A stretch of 64,000 bases of DNA from Microbacterium sp. MYb45. Lineage in GTDB: Bacteria; Actinomycetota; Actinomycetes; Actinomycetales; Microbacteriaceae. A program made the translations under genes and the position numbers. Position 1 is the first letter of the stretch, and each line of letters starts with the position of its first letter. Below the pieces are notes generated by a model. It saw only the letters and a list, made by a program, of their open reading frames with translations, made no database searches and had not been told where the DNA came from. Positions 7,237 to 15,731 of the stretch are shown here, piece by piece. The DNA is taken from positions 1,178,001 to 1,242,000 of the forward strand of contig NZ_PCPG01000001.1 of assembly GCF_002979655.1 (NCBI RefSeq), given 5' to 3'.

Positions 7237-9192
7237 GTGACGACCAATCAGCAGGCCGACCCCCTCATCGGGCGGCTTGTCGACGGTCGCTACCGCGTCC
7301 GCGCTCGGATCGCACGCGGAGGGATGGCGACGGTCTACGTCGCCACCGACCTCCGCCTCGAGCGGCGCATCGCGCTCAAGGTCATGCACGCCCACCTCAG
7401 CGACGATTCGGCATTCCAGAGCCGCTTCATCCAGGAGGCCCGCGCAGCCGCCAGGCTGGCGGATCCGCACGTCGTCAACGTCTTCGATCAGGGGCAGGAC
7501 GGCGAACTCGCCTACCTCGTGATGGAGTATCTGCCCGGCATCACACTGCGCGAGCTGCTGCGTGAGCAGAAACGACTCACCATCCCGCAGACGATCACGA
7601 TCATGGATGCGATCCTCGCCGGGCTCTCGGCCGCGCATCGCGCCGGAATCGTGCACCGCGACGTCAAGCCGGAGAACGTGCTCCTCGCGGAGGACGGGCG
7701 CATCAAGATCGGCGACTTCGGGCTGGCCAGAGCGACCACGGCGAACACGGCGACCGGGCAGCAGCTGCTCGGGACGATCGCCTACCTCGCCCCGGAGCTG
7801 GTGACCCGTGGGACCGCGGACGCCCGCAGCGACATCTATGCCCTCGGCATCATGCTGTACGAGATGCTCGTCGGCGAGCAGCCCTACAAGGGCGAGCAGC
7901 CCATGCAGATCGCGTTCCAGCACGCCACCGAGTCGGTGCCGCGTCCGAGCGTGCGCAACCCCGCCGTGCCGGAACAGCTCGACGAACTCGTGCTCTGGGC
8001 GACGGAGAAGTCTCCCGACGAGCGACCGGACGACGCCCAGCAGATGCTCGAGCGCCTGCGTGCCATCGAGCGCGAACTCGGTGTCACCCCGACCGCAGCG
8101 AGAGCGACCGCTCCGCAACACAGCCATGCCGACTCCGGAGACCTCACCAAGGTGATGCCGGGGACGATGGTCATCGCGGATCCGACTGCGCCGGTCCCTG
8201 CCGAGATCGACAACGCGACGCTCCTTCGACGCCGAGCGTCGAAGCGCCGGGCCCGCGGAGCGTTCCTCCTGACACTGGTGCTGCTGTTGGCGGTGCTCGC
8301 CGGCGGTGTGGGCTGGTGGTTCGGATCCGGCCCCGGCTCACTGATCGCCGTGCCGGGTGTCGCCGGCAAGACGTACGACGAGGCCGCGGCCCTCCTGGTC
8401 GACGCCGGGTTCGTCCCGACGCAGAAGGACGAGCCTTCCGTCGATGTCGAGGCCGGTGCGGTGATAGAGACCGACCCCGAAGAAGGTGCCCGCCTCGACA
8501 AGGGGACGACCGTCACGGTCGTGGTGTCGTCGGGTCCTGCATCCCACGACATCGCCCCGGTCGCCGGCGTGGCGTCGGACGACGTCCGCGCGGCGCTGCA
8601 GGCGGCCAACCTCGAACTCACGGACGACGAGGAATACTTCGGTGACCTCGACGACGGCAAGGTCATCAACGTCCGCATAACACCGCGCGACGGCGGAGAC
8701 GCATTCGGCTGCGCCGAGGGCTGCACGGTACATGAGACCGACACGGCGACGATCCAGGTGTCGCGCGGCGCGGTCCCCGATGTCAGCGACCTCAGCGTCG
8801 CCCAGGCCACGGACGCGCTCACGGGCAAGGGGCTGAAGGTCAACCCGGACAGCCTCTACCAGACCAGCGACGGCATCGGGAAGGACCGGGTCATCGGGAT
8901 CGCCGACCGGCCGACGGAAGGCGCCTGGCGCCCGGGCGAGACCGTGCAGCTCATCATCTCCGAGGGTCCCCCGCTGTTCGACGTGCCCGATGTGTCCGGA
9001 AAGACCCGTGACGAGGCGACGCGCGCGCTGAACGACGCCGGCTTCAAGTGGTCGTACACGAGCGGCACCGGACTCCCGGATTCGGTGTGGGATCTCTTCG
9101 CCAACGAGAACACCAAGGTCGAGTCGTACAGCCCGACCGACGCCCAGCGCAAGGGTACGACCATCACCCTCACGATGAGCTTCTCCGGCTGA
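7237..9192 (+). CDS. Ser/Thr protein kinase with PASTA repeats (PknL/PknB type)
   Basis: 651-residue membrane kinase. The kinase domain (residues about 13-275) has the glycine loop RIARGGMATVYV, the ATP lysine in RIALKVM, the catalytic HRDVKPENVLL near 142 and DFGLARA near 160. A linker, one membrane segment (about 342-362) and four extracellular PASTA-like repeats (about 365-650) follow; the second is degenerate. PASTA repeats bind muropeptides or lipid II. By position (after the Rv2175c-like and LysM genes, before DAHP synthase) it is the PknL orthologue. Known partners of PknL include the adjacent Rv2175c protein. It ends at a strong bidirectional terminator. Confidence 0.95.
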   Translation: MTTNQQADPLIGRLVDGRYRVRARIARGGMATVYVATDLRLERRIALKVMHAHLSDDSAFQSRFIQEARAAARLADPHVVNVFDQGQDGELAYLVMEYLPGITLRELLREQKRLTIPQTITIMDAILAGLSAAHRAGIVHRDVKPENVLLAEDGRIKIGDFGLARATTANTATGQQLLGTIAYLAPELVTRGTADARSDIYALGIMLYEMLVGEQPYKGEQPMQIAFQHATESVPRPSVRNPAVPEQLDELVLWATEKSPDERPDDAQQMLERLRAIERELGVTPTAARATAPQHSHADSGDLTKVMPGTMVIADPTAPVPAEIDNATLLRRRASKRRARGAFLLTLVLLLAVLAGGVGWWFGSGPGSLIAVPGVAGKTYDEAAALLVDAGFVPTQKDEPSVDVEAGAVIETDPEEGARLDKGTTVTVVVSSGPASHDIAPVAGVASDDVRAALQAANLELTDDEEYFGDLDDGKVINVRITPRDGGDAFGCAEGCTVHETDTATIQVSRGAVPDVSDLSVAQATDALTGKGLKVNPDSLYQTSDGIGKDRVIGIADRPTEGAWRPGETVQLIISEGPPLFDVPDVSGKTRDEATRALNDAGFKWSYTSGTGLPDSVWDLFANENTKVESYSPTDAQRKGTTITLTMSFSG

Positions 9193-9200
9193 GGCCGAAC

Positions 9201-9245
9201 AGACGAAGAGGGGGCCGGAATGCGATTCCGGCCCCCTCTTCGTCT
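9201..9245. terminator. Bidirectional terminator between the kinase and aroG
   Basis: Perfect 21-bp inverted repeat (9201-9221 and 9225-9245) with a GCG loop between two convergent genes. Confidence 0.9.
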
Positions 9246-9251
9246 ACAGCG

Positions 9252-10592
9252 TCAGCGCTTCTCGAGCTCCTCGGCCACGAGGAACGCCAGCTCCAGCGAC
9301 TGCATGTGGTTCAGGCGCGGGTCGCACAGGCTCTCGTAGCGGGTCGCCAGCGCGGCCTCGTCGATCTGCTCGGACCCGCCGAGGCACTCGGTGACGTCGT
9401 CCCCGGTGAGCTCGACGTGGATCCCGCCCGGGAACGTGCCGACCGCACGGTGCGCCTCGAAGAAGCCGCGCACCTCGTCGACGACGTCGTCGAAGCGACG
9501 GGTCTTGTATCCGGTCGGCGTGGTGATGCCGTTGCCGTGCATCGGGTCGGTGACCCACAGCGGCTGCGCCCCGGAGTCACGGACGGCCTCGAGCAGCGGC
9601 GGCAGAGCGTCGCGGATCTTGCCCGCACCCATCCGCGTGATGAAGGTGAGCCGACCGGGCTCACGCTCGGGGTCGAGCTTGTCGATCAGGGCGAGCGCGG
9701 TCTCGGGCGTCGTCGTCGGTCCGAGCTTCACTCCGATCGGGTTGCGGATCTTGGAGAAGTAGTCGACGTGCGCGCCGTCGAGCTCTCGCGTGCGCTCGCC
9801 GATCCAGAGGAAGTGTGCGGAGGTGTTGTACGGGGTGTCGGTGCGCGAGTCGATGCGCGTCATCGGACGCTCGTAGTCCATCAGCAGGCCCTCGTGGCCG
9901 GTGAAGAACTCCACTCGCTTGAGCTCATCGAAGTCGGCACCCGCCGCCTCCATGAACTTGATCGCACGGTCGATCTCGGCCGCCATACGCTCGTAACGCT
10001 GGTTGGCCGGGTTCTGCGCGAAGCCCTTGTTCCACGAGTGCACCTCGCGGAGGTCGGCGAACCCACCCTGCGTGAACGCACGGATCAGGTTCAGCGTGGA
10101 TGCCGCCGTGTGGTACCCCTGCAGGAGACGAGCAGGGTCCGCCGTGCGGGATCCCTCGGTGAAGTCGTAGCCGTTCACGATGTCGCCGCGGTACGCGGGC
10201 AGGGTGACCTCGCCACGCGTCTCGTTGTTGCTGGAGCGCGGCTTGGCGAACTGACCGGCCATGCGGCCCATCTTGACGATCGGCATCGACGCGCCGTAGG
10301 TCAGCACCACGGCCATCTGCAGCACCGTCTTGATGCGATTGCGGATCTGCTCGGCCGTCGCTCCCGCGAAGGTCTCGGCGCAGTCTCCGCCTTGCAGGAG
10401 GAACGCCTGCCCGGAGGCGGCGCGCGCGAGGCGCTCGCGGAGGTTGTCGACCTCACCCGCGAACACCAGCGGCGGGAGGCCTGCGATCTGACGGGAGACG
10501 TCGGCGACGCGGTCCGCGTCGGGCCACTGCGGCTGCTGCTTGATGGGAAGCGAGCGCCATGCATCAAGGGCTTCGATGTGGTGCGGGAGCAT
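9252..10592 (-). CDS. aroG: 3-deoxy-7-phosphoheptulonate synthase, class II
   Basis: Condenses phosphoenolpyruvate and erythrose-4-phosphate, the first step of the shikimate pathway. At 446 residues it is the plant-like class II type, as in Mycobacterium (Rv2178c). Diagnostic stretches are LLQGGDCAETF near residue 66, KMGRMAGQFAKPRS near 106, and in the C-terminal half TDPMHGN and GGIHVELTG. The ATG at 10592 has TAGGCT 7 bases upstream and no Shine-Dalgarno, so translation is probably leaderless. It is transcribed toward the kinase gene and stops at their shared terminator. Confidence 0.97.
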   Translation of the reverse strand: MLPHHIEALDAWRSLPIKQQPQWPDADRVADVSRQIAGLPPLVFAGEVDNLRERLARAASGQAFLLQGGDCAETFAGATAEQIRNRIKTVLQMAVVLTYGASMPIVKMGRMAGQFAKPRSSNNETRGEVTLPAYRGDIVNGYDFTEGSRTADPARLLQGYHTAASTLNLIRAFTQGGFADLREVHSWNKGFAQNPANQRYERMAAEIDRAIKFMEAAGADFDELKRVEFFTGHEGLLMDYERPMTRIDSRTDTPYNTSAHFLWIGERTRELDGAHVDYFSKIRNPIGVKLGPTTTPETALALIDKLDPEREPGRLTFITRMGAGKIRDALPPLLEAVRDSGAQPLWVTDPMHGNGITTPTGYKTRRFDDVVDEVRGFFEAHRAVGTFPGGIHVELTGDDVTECLGGSEQIDEAALATRYESLCDPRLNHMQSLELAFLVAEELEKR

Positions 10593-10599
10593 GCGTTCC

Positions 10600-10605
10600 A
10601 GCCTA
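10600..10605 (-). promoter_or_regulatory. -10 box of leaderless aroG promoter
   Basis: Minus-strand TAGGCT (10605-10600), then 7 bases, then the aroG ATG. Confidence 0.65.
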
Positions 10606-10640
10606 GTGGTCGCGCGTACCGCCCAGACGCGCGCCGAGGG

Positions 10641-11330
10641 CTATGTGACGCGGGTCGGGAGGCGGTCTTTGACCGTCGACGCGTAGACGTCCTCGTAGGT
10701 CTGCTCGCCGAGGCGCTGCAGGGCCACCATGATCTCGTCGGTGACCGATCGGAGGATGTAGCGGTCGTTCTCCATGCCGGCGTACCGGGAGAAGTCGAGA
10801 GGCTCCCCGATCACGATGCCGACGCGCACGATGCGCGGCAGGCGCCGACCGATCGGCATCGCCGTGTCGGTGTCGACCATGATCACAGGGACGACGGGGA
10901 CTTTCGCCTCCAATGCCATCCGGGCGATACCCGTGCGGCCGCGGTACAGCTTGCCGTCGGGGCTGCGCGTGCCCTCGGGGTAGATGCCGAGCAGGTCGCC
11001 ACCGCCGAGCACCTGAAGCCCCGTGTTCAGGGAGGCCTCCGAGGCCTTGCCGCCGGACCGGTCGATCGGGATCTGACCGGTGGCCTTCATGAAGAACTTC
11101 GTCGCCCAGCCTTTGAGCCCGCGACCGGTGAAGTAGTCGCTCTTCGCGAGGAAGGACATCGACCGGTCGATGACCAGCGGCAGGAAGATGGAATCGGCGA
11201 AGGAGAGGTGGTTGCTCGCGAGGATCGCCGCACCGTTCGCGGGCACGTTGTTCCGCCCCACGATCCAGGGGCGGAAGACACCCTTGACCACGGGGCCGAT
11301 AACGACGTACTTCATCAGCCAGTAGAACAT
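10641..11330 (-). CDS. 1-acyl-sn-glycerol-3-phosphate acyltransferase (PlsC family)
   Basis: 229 residues. Transfers an acyl chain to lysophosphatidate in phospholipid synthesis at the inner face of the membrane. The catalytic NHLSFAD (NHx4D motif) is near residue 40 and the glycerol-phosphate-binding YPEGTRSPDG near 119. A hydrophobic N-terminus (MFYWLMKYVVIGPVV) may associate with the membrane. It matches Rv2182c in position. Minus-strand TAGACT at 11344-11339 precedes the ATG by 8 bases, suggesting a nearly leaderless mRNA. The downstream gap to aroG (48 bases) holds the aroG promoter, so the two are separately transcribed. Confidence 0.93.
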   Translation of the reverse strand: MFYWLMKYVVIGPVVKGVFRPWIVGRNNVPANGAAILASNHLSFADSIFLPLVIDRSMSFLAKSDYFTGRGLKGWATKFFMKATGQIPIDRSGGKASEASLNTGLQVLGGGDLLGIYPEGTRSPDGKLYRGRTGIARMALEAKVPVVPVIMVDTDTAMPIGRRLPRIVRVGIVIGEPLDFSRYAGMENDRYILRSVTDEIMVALQRLGEQTYEDVYASTVKDRLPTRVT

Positions 11331-11480
11331 CGAGGTGAAGTCTAGCGCCGCCGCGGCCCGTGCCTCGGAGTTCTCGCGTTCTCGACCTCAGGAGCGACTG
11401 AGTCTCACCTCGGACGCGACCCGATTCCATGCCCTACACTCGAAGGACACCCGTGCCCGACCGGTACCGAAGGAGCTGCC

Positions 11481-13313
11481 GTGGTCCAGTTTGAAGTCCC
11501 CGCGATCGTCCCCGCCGATCCCGACGCGAACGTCGCCGACCTGCTGGTGAAGCGCGTCGAAGCCACTCCGGATCGTGCGCTCTTCTCCGTGCCCGACGGC
11601 GACGGCTGGCGCGACATCTCCGCAGCCGACTTCCAGACGGCCGTCGTCGCTCTGGCGAAGGGCTTCGCCGCGGCCGGCATCCAGCCCGGCGAGAAGGTCG
11701 GCTTCCTCGCACGCACGACGTACGAGTGGACGCTCGTGGATTTCGCGCTCTTCTACGCCGGCGCGGTGATGGTGCCGATCTACGAGACCAGCTCGCCGTC
11801 GCAGATCCAGTGGATCCTCGAAGACTCCGGTGCGATCGCTCTGATCGTGGAGACCTCCGAGCACTTCGCACGCGTCGATGAGGTGCGCGGGGACCTGCCG
11901 CTGCTCCGCGAGGTCTGGCAGCTGCACCTCGGGGCCATCGACACCCTGACCGCTCAGGGCGCCTCGGTGACCGACGCGGAGATCGAACGACGCCGCACCC
12001 TCGCCGTCGGTTCCGACATCGCGACGCTCATCTACACCTCCGGCTCCACCGGACGTCCGAAGGGCTGTGTCCTCACGCACAGCAACTTCGTCGAGCTGTC
12101 CCGCAACTCCGCCAAAGCGCTCGACGCCGTCGTGCAGACCCCCGGCGCGTCCACGCTGCTCTTCATCACCACGGCACACGTCTTCGCGCGCTTCATCTCG
12201 ATCCTCGACATCCACGCCGGGGTGCGCACCGGTCACCAGCCGGATACGCGCCAGCTCCTGCCGGCGCTCGGGTCGTTCAAGCCCACCTTCCTTCTCGCCG
12301 TGCCCCGCGTGTTCGAGAAGGTGTACAACTCCGCCGAGCAGAAGGCCGAGGCCGGGGGCAAGGGCAAGATCTTCCGCGCCGCGGCCGACGTCGCCATCGA
12401 GCACTCGAAGCTGCTGGAGGCGGGCAAGAAGATCCCGTTCGGGATGAAGCTCAAGTTCGCCCTCTTCAGCAAGCTCGTGTACAGCAAGCTCCGTGAGGCG
12501 ATGGGCGGCAATGTCGTGTACGCCGTCTCGGGCTCCGCTCCCCTGGGCTCGCGGCTGGGTCACTTCTTCCACAGCCTCGGCGTGGTCATCCTCGAGGGAT
12601 ACGGTCTCACCGAGACGACGGCACCCGCGACGGTGAACCTGGCGGACAAGTCCAAGATCGGGACCGTCGGCCCTGCGCTCCCGGGTGTGGGCGTACGCCT
12701 CGCCGACGACGGCGAGATCGAAGTGCGCGGCATCAACGTGTTCAAGGAGTACTGGAACAACCCCGAAGCGACGGCGGAAGCCTTCAGCGAGGGCGGCTGG
12801 TTCCACACCGGTGACATCGGCAGCTTCGACTCCGAGGGCTTCCTCACGATCACCGGACGCAAGAAGGAGATCATCGTCACCGCCGGCGGCAAGAACGTCG
12901 CTCCCGCAGCACTCGAGGACCCGATCCGCGCCAACCCGATCATCGGACAGGTCGTCGTGGTGGGCGACCAGCGTCCGTTCATCTCGGCGCTCGTCACCCT
13001 CGACCCCGAGATGCTCCCGACGTGGCTCGCGAACAACGGCCTCGAGGCGAAGATGTCGCTCGAGGACGCGTCCAAGAACGCCGCTGTCCGCGCCGAGGTG
13101 CAGCGAGCGGTGGACATCGCGAACGCCCACGTCTCGCGTGCCGAGTCGATCCGGAAGTTCACGATCCTCGACTCGGAGTGGACGGAGGCTTCCGGTCACC
13201 TGACGCCGAAGCTCTCGATCAAGCGCAACGTCATCATGAACGACTTCGCCGACGAGATCGCCGCGATCTACGACGAGCCCGTCGCCACGACCAACGTGGC
13301 GATCGGCGGCTGA
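11481..13313 (+). CDS. Long-chain acyl-CoA synthetase (AMP-binding, FadD15-like)
   Basis: 610 residues. Activates long fatty acids to acyl-CoA through an acyl-AMP intermediate. The AMP-binding loop IYTSGSTGRPKGCVLTH is near residue 183, GYGLTETTAP near 374, and the C-terminal hinge (WFHTGDIGSFDSEGFLTITGRKKE) contains the conserved Asp and Lys region. It matches the long FadD15 (Rv2187) type, and the divergent acyltransferase fits a shared role in phospholipid acyl supply. GTG at 11481 has GAAGGAG upstream. A 17-bp hairpin follows the stop. Confidence 0.93.
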   Translation: MVQFEVPAIVPADPDANVADLLVKRVEATPDRALFSVPDGDGWRDISAADFQTAVVALAKGFAAAGIQPGEKVGFLARTTYEWTLVDFALFYAGAVMVPIYETSSPSQIQWILEDSGAIALIVETSEHFARVDEVRGDLPLLREVWQLHLGAIDTLTAQGASVTDAEIERRRTLAVGSDIATLIYTSGSTGRPKGCVLTHSNFVELSRNSAKALDAVVQTPGASTLLFITTAHVFARFISILDIHAGVRTGHQPDTRQLLPALGSFKPTFLLAVPRVFEKVYNSAEQKAEAGGKGKIFRAAADVAIEHSKLLEAGKKIPFGMKLKFALFSKLVYSKLREAMGGNVVYAVSGSAPLGSRLGHFFHSLGVVILEGYGLTETTAPATVNLADKSKIGTVGPALPGVGVRLADDGEIEVRGINVFKEYWNNPEATAEAFSEGGWFHTGDIGSFDSEGFLTITGRKKEIIVTAGGKNVAPAALEDPIRANPIIGQVVVVGDQRPFISALVTLDPEMLPTWLANNGLEAKMSLEDASKNAAVRAEVQRAVDIANAHVSRAESIRKFTILDSEWTEASGHLTPKLSIKRNVIMNDFADEIAAIYDEPVATTNVAIGG

Positions 13314-13333
13314 CGCTTCGACGGACGATCTTC

Positions 13334-13371
13334 ACGAAGAAGGGCCCCGCTCACGCGGGGCCCTTCTTCGT
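13334..13371. terminator. Bidirectional terminator between acyl-CoA synthetase and def
   Basis: 17-bp perfect inverted repeat (13334-13350 and 13355-13371), loop TCAC, between convergent genes. Confidence 0.9.
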
Positions 13372-13375
13372 ATGT

Positions 13376-13867
13376 TCAGAACCAGGCGCTCTCGCGGACC
13401 TCGCGCATGGCGATCTTGCGGGTCTCCGCGTCGAGACGCGTCAGGAAGAGCTTGCCGTCGAGGTGATCGGTCTCGTGCTGCAGCGCCTGGGCGAGCAGCC
13501 CCTCGCCCTCGAGCACCACGGTCTCACCGTCGAGGTCGATGCCCTCGACGCGCGCCCACGGGTAGCGCTGGGCATCGTGCCAGAGGCCGGGAACCGAGAG
13601 GCATCCCTCCCCCGTCGGCTGCGGCTCACCGCGCACCTCGGTGAGGACGGGGTTGAGCACGTACCCGATGTCGCCGTCGATGTTGTAGCTGAAGGCGCGG
13701 AGCGCGACACCGATCTGCGGGGCGGCGACGCCGGCACGTCCGGGGAGTTCGACGGTGTCGACAAGGTCGGCCACGAGCGCCCGCACACCGTCGTCGATCT
13801 CGTCGATCGGTGCGCAGACGCTGCGCAGAACCGGGTCGCCGAAGATGCGGATCTCACGAACCGCCAT
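13376..13867 (-). CDS. def: Peptide deformylase
   Basis: Removes the formyl group from new proteins; metal enzyme of 163 residues. All three family motifs are visible: GVAAPQIGV near residue 46 (a variant of GxGLAAxQ in which L is V), EGCLSVPG near 87 with the metal Cys, and QHETDHLDG near 130 with the two metal His and catalytic Glu. Its ATG shares one base with the stop of the upstream MinD-like gene (TGATG), so translation is likely coupled. The pairing of deformylase with this ATPase is unusual in function but tight in arrangement. Confidence 0.96.
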   Translation of the reverse strand: MAVREIRIFGDPVLRSVCAPIDEIDDGVRALVADLVDTVELPGRAGVAAPQIGVALRAFSYNIDGDIGYVLNPVLTEVRGEPQPTGEGCLSVPGLWHDAQRYPWARVEGIDLDGETVVLEGEGLLAQALQHETDHLDGKLFLTRLDAETRKIAMREVRESAWF

Positions 13868-15663
13868 CAGGCAGCCTTCGCCCGCAGGCCCTCGACCAGC
13901 AGTGCCGCCAGCTCTCGGGCGGCGATCCGGGTCTCCGGGAGCAGGTTCGCGAACACGATCGTCCCTCCACCCGCGATCTGCGGGTCATAGGGGACACGGA
14001 CGACGCTGCGGGCACGGGTGGCGAAGTGCGCCTGGAGTTCGTTCAGTCGCACCAACGGGGTTCCCGGCGTCGACTGGTTGAGAACCACGATCGCGTCGCG
14101 CGCCTGCTCCGCATAGCCGTTGGTCTCGAGCCAGGTGAGGGTCTCGGAGGCCAGCCGGGCCTCGTCGACGCTGAGTCCGGAGACGATGACGATCTGATCC
14201 GCGAGGTCGAGGGTCGCCGACATCACAGAGTGGACGATGCCGGTTCCGGTGTCTGTGAGGACCAGGGAGTAGTAGTGCGCGGCGACACCGGCGACGTCAC
14301 GGTAGTCGCTGTCGCTGAAGGCCTCGGCGATGCGCGGGTCGGAGTCGGAGGCGAGCACGTCGAGTCGTGTCGCGTCCCTGGCGACGATGGCCGAGATGTC
14401 GTGGTATCCCTTGACGTCGTCATGGATGCGGACGAGGTCGCGCACGGACTTGCTGTGGTGCGGACGCACGATGCGCTCCGCGAGCGTGCCCCGATCGGGG
14501 TTGGCGTCGACAGCGATCACGCGATCCTCGCGTGCGTCGGCGAGAGCCATGCCGAGCAGCGCGGTGATCGTCGTCTTGCCGACTCCCCCCTTGCGCGAGA
14601 GCACCGGGACGAACCGCGCTCCGCCGGCGAGCGGAGCGGCGATCCGCGCCGACAGGGCCTTGCGCTCGCGCGCACGGCGCCCGTCTCCGATGTTGATGCG
14701 CCGCCCGGAGACGGCATAGAGGAAGTGGCTCCACGCGCCTTCCGGTTCGGGCTTCGCGAGCCGGTGCGGGTCGAGCAGCCGGTCGGCGGTCAGCAGGTCA
14801 GCCGACTCCCTCGAGGCATCGCCCAGGTCGTCCAGACGTTTGGACGTGAGCGTGACGTCGACGCGCGGAGCGGGTCGGACGGGCTGGGAGGCGACGGACT
14901 TGTTCTCATCGGGAGTGGACACGGACCTGTTCTCCTTCTCGACGGACGCTCGGGCAGGCACGGACGCGGCGGGCGCCGGTGCGGCATCGGCCTTCGCTCT
15001 GGCGAGGAAGCGTTCCGCAGTGGCCGCCTCTTCGGACTGCTCGTCGTCGTCCGGCGTATCGACGAGCGCGGTGGCGTCGGGCTCTTCGATGACCACGGCA
15101 TCGATGATGTTCTCCGAACGCGGATGGACCAGCGGAGGCGAGGACACCGGGGCCTCGTCGATCGCGGCGGCGTGGACGACCGCCGACTCGACGACCTCGG
15201 CCTCGGGCTCGGGCTCGTCGACCGCGGGCTTCTCGACCGCGGTCTCGTCGACCCCTCTCGCCGGACGCCCGAGATCTTCGACCTTCTTCGGAGCCGGGAC
15301 CGGGGTCGGGATCGGGGTCTTCGCCGCTGCCTTCTGCTTCTTCGGCTTCTTCGCGGGGGCCGCACGCTCGGTCGGAGCGGCGGTCGCCTCCACGGCGGGC
15401 TCCCCCGAGGCCAACGGCTTCGCCGCGGACGCGGTCGCCACCGCGGATTGCACGGCAGCGGGAGGGTCGATCACGAGGTCGCCGACCACCTCTCCCTCGA
15501 CGACCCCGTCGTCGGTGAGGTCGTCATCCTCGTCCTTGGGCAGCGTCACGCTGACCTGCGCGGTCCCGCCGAGGATGCCGATGCCGGCCGTGTCGAGTGA
15601 CGCGGCTTCATCGAGCACCCCCAGCGGGCTCTCGTCGGGGTCAGTGATGTTCTTCGGTGTCAC
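13867..15663 (-). CDS. MinD/ParA-like ATPase with long disordered N-terminal region
   Basis: About 598 residues. The first ~330 residues are low complexity (Pro, Ala, Glu, Asp, with a Lys-rich patch [11 protein letters not shown]), probably disordered. The C-terminal ~250 residues form a deviant Walker A ATPase: [17 protein letters not shown], then [17 protein letters not shown], the pattern of MinD/CpaE/SCO-type proteins that position or regulate other complexes. GTG at 15663 is chosen because GGGAGCGAG precedes it; the longer frame reaching 15729 runs into an odd Cys-rich start. It is the first gene of a two-gene unit with def. The target is unknown; septum, pilus and secretion systems are all possible. 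Confidence 0.85.
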   Translation of the reverse strand: MTPKNITDPDESPLGVLDEAASLDTAGIGILGGTAQVSVTLPKDEDDDLTDDGVVEGEVVGDLVIDPPAAVQSAVATASAAKPLASGEPAVEATAAPTERAAPAKKPKKQKAAAKTPIPTPVPAPKKVEDLGRPARGVDETAVEKPAVDEPEPEAEVVESAVVHAAAIDEAPVSSPPLVHPRSENIIDAVVIEEPDATALVDTPDDDEQSEEAATAERFLARAKADAAPAPAASVPARASVEKENRSVSTPDENKSVASQPVRPAPRVDVTLTSKRLDDLGDASRESADLLTADRLLDPHRLAKPEPEGAWSHFLYAVSGRRINIGDGRRARERKALSARIAAPLAGGARFVPVLSRKGGVGKTTITALLGMALADAREDRVIAVDANPDRGTLAERIVRPHHSKSVRDLVRIHDDVKGYHDISAIVARDATRLDVLASDSDPRIAEAFSDSDYRDVAGVAAHYYSLVLTDTGTGIVHSVMSATLDLADQIVIVSGLSVDEARLASETLTWLETNGYAEQARDAIVVLNQSTPGTPLVRLNELQAHFATRARSVVRVPYDPQIAGGGTIVFANLLPETRIAARELAALLVEGLRAKAA

Positions 15664-15731
15664 GATCTCGCTCCCAGCCTGTGCGGGCCTCGGGTATGCG
15701 CACATGGTGCACAGGCCTCGCCCGCACAAGG

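Noticed and set aside
9048..11345. Open frame of 765 codons on the plus strand across aroG and the acyltransferase
   Set aside because: Composition typical of antisense frames (many Arg, Asp, His, Val), no domain, and it overlaps three recognisable genes.
13022..13990. 322-codon plus-strand frame across def and the end of the acyl-CoA synthetase gene
   Set aside because: Antisense to the deformylase with intact catalytic motifs; no start signal or domain.
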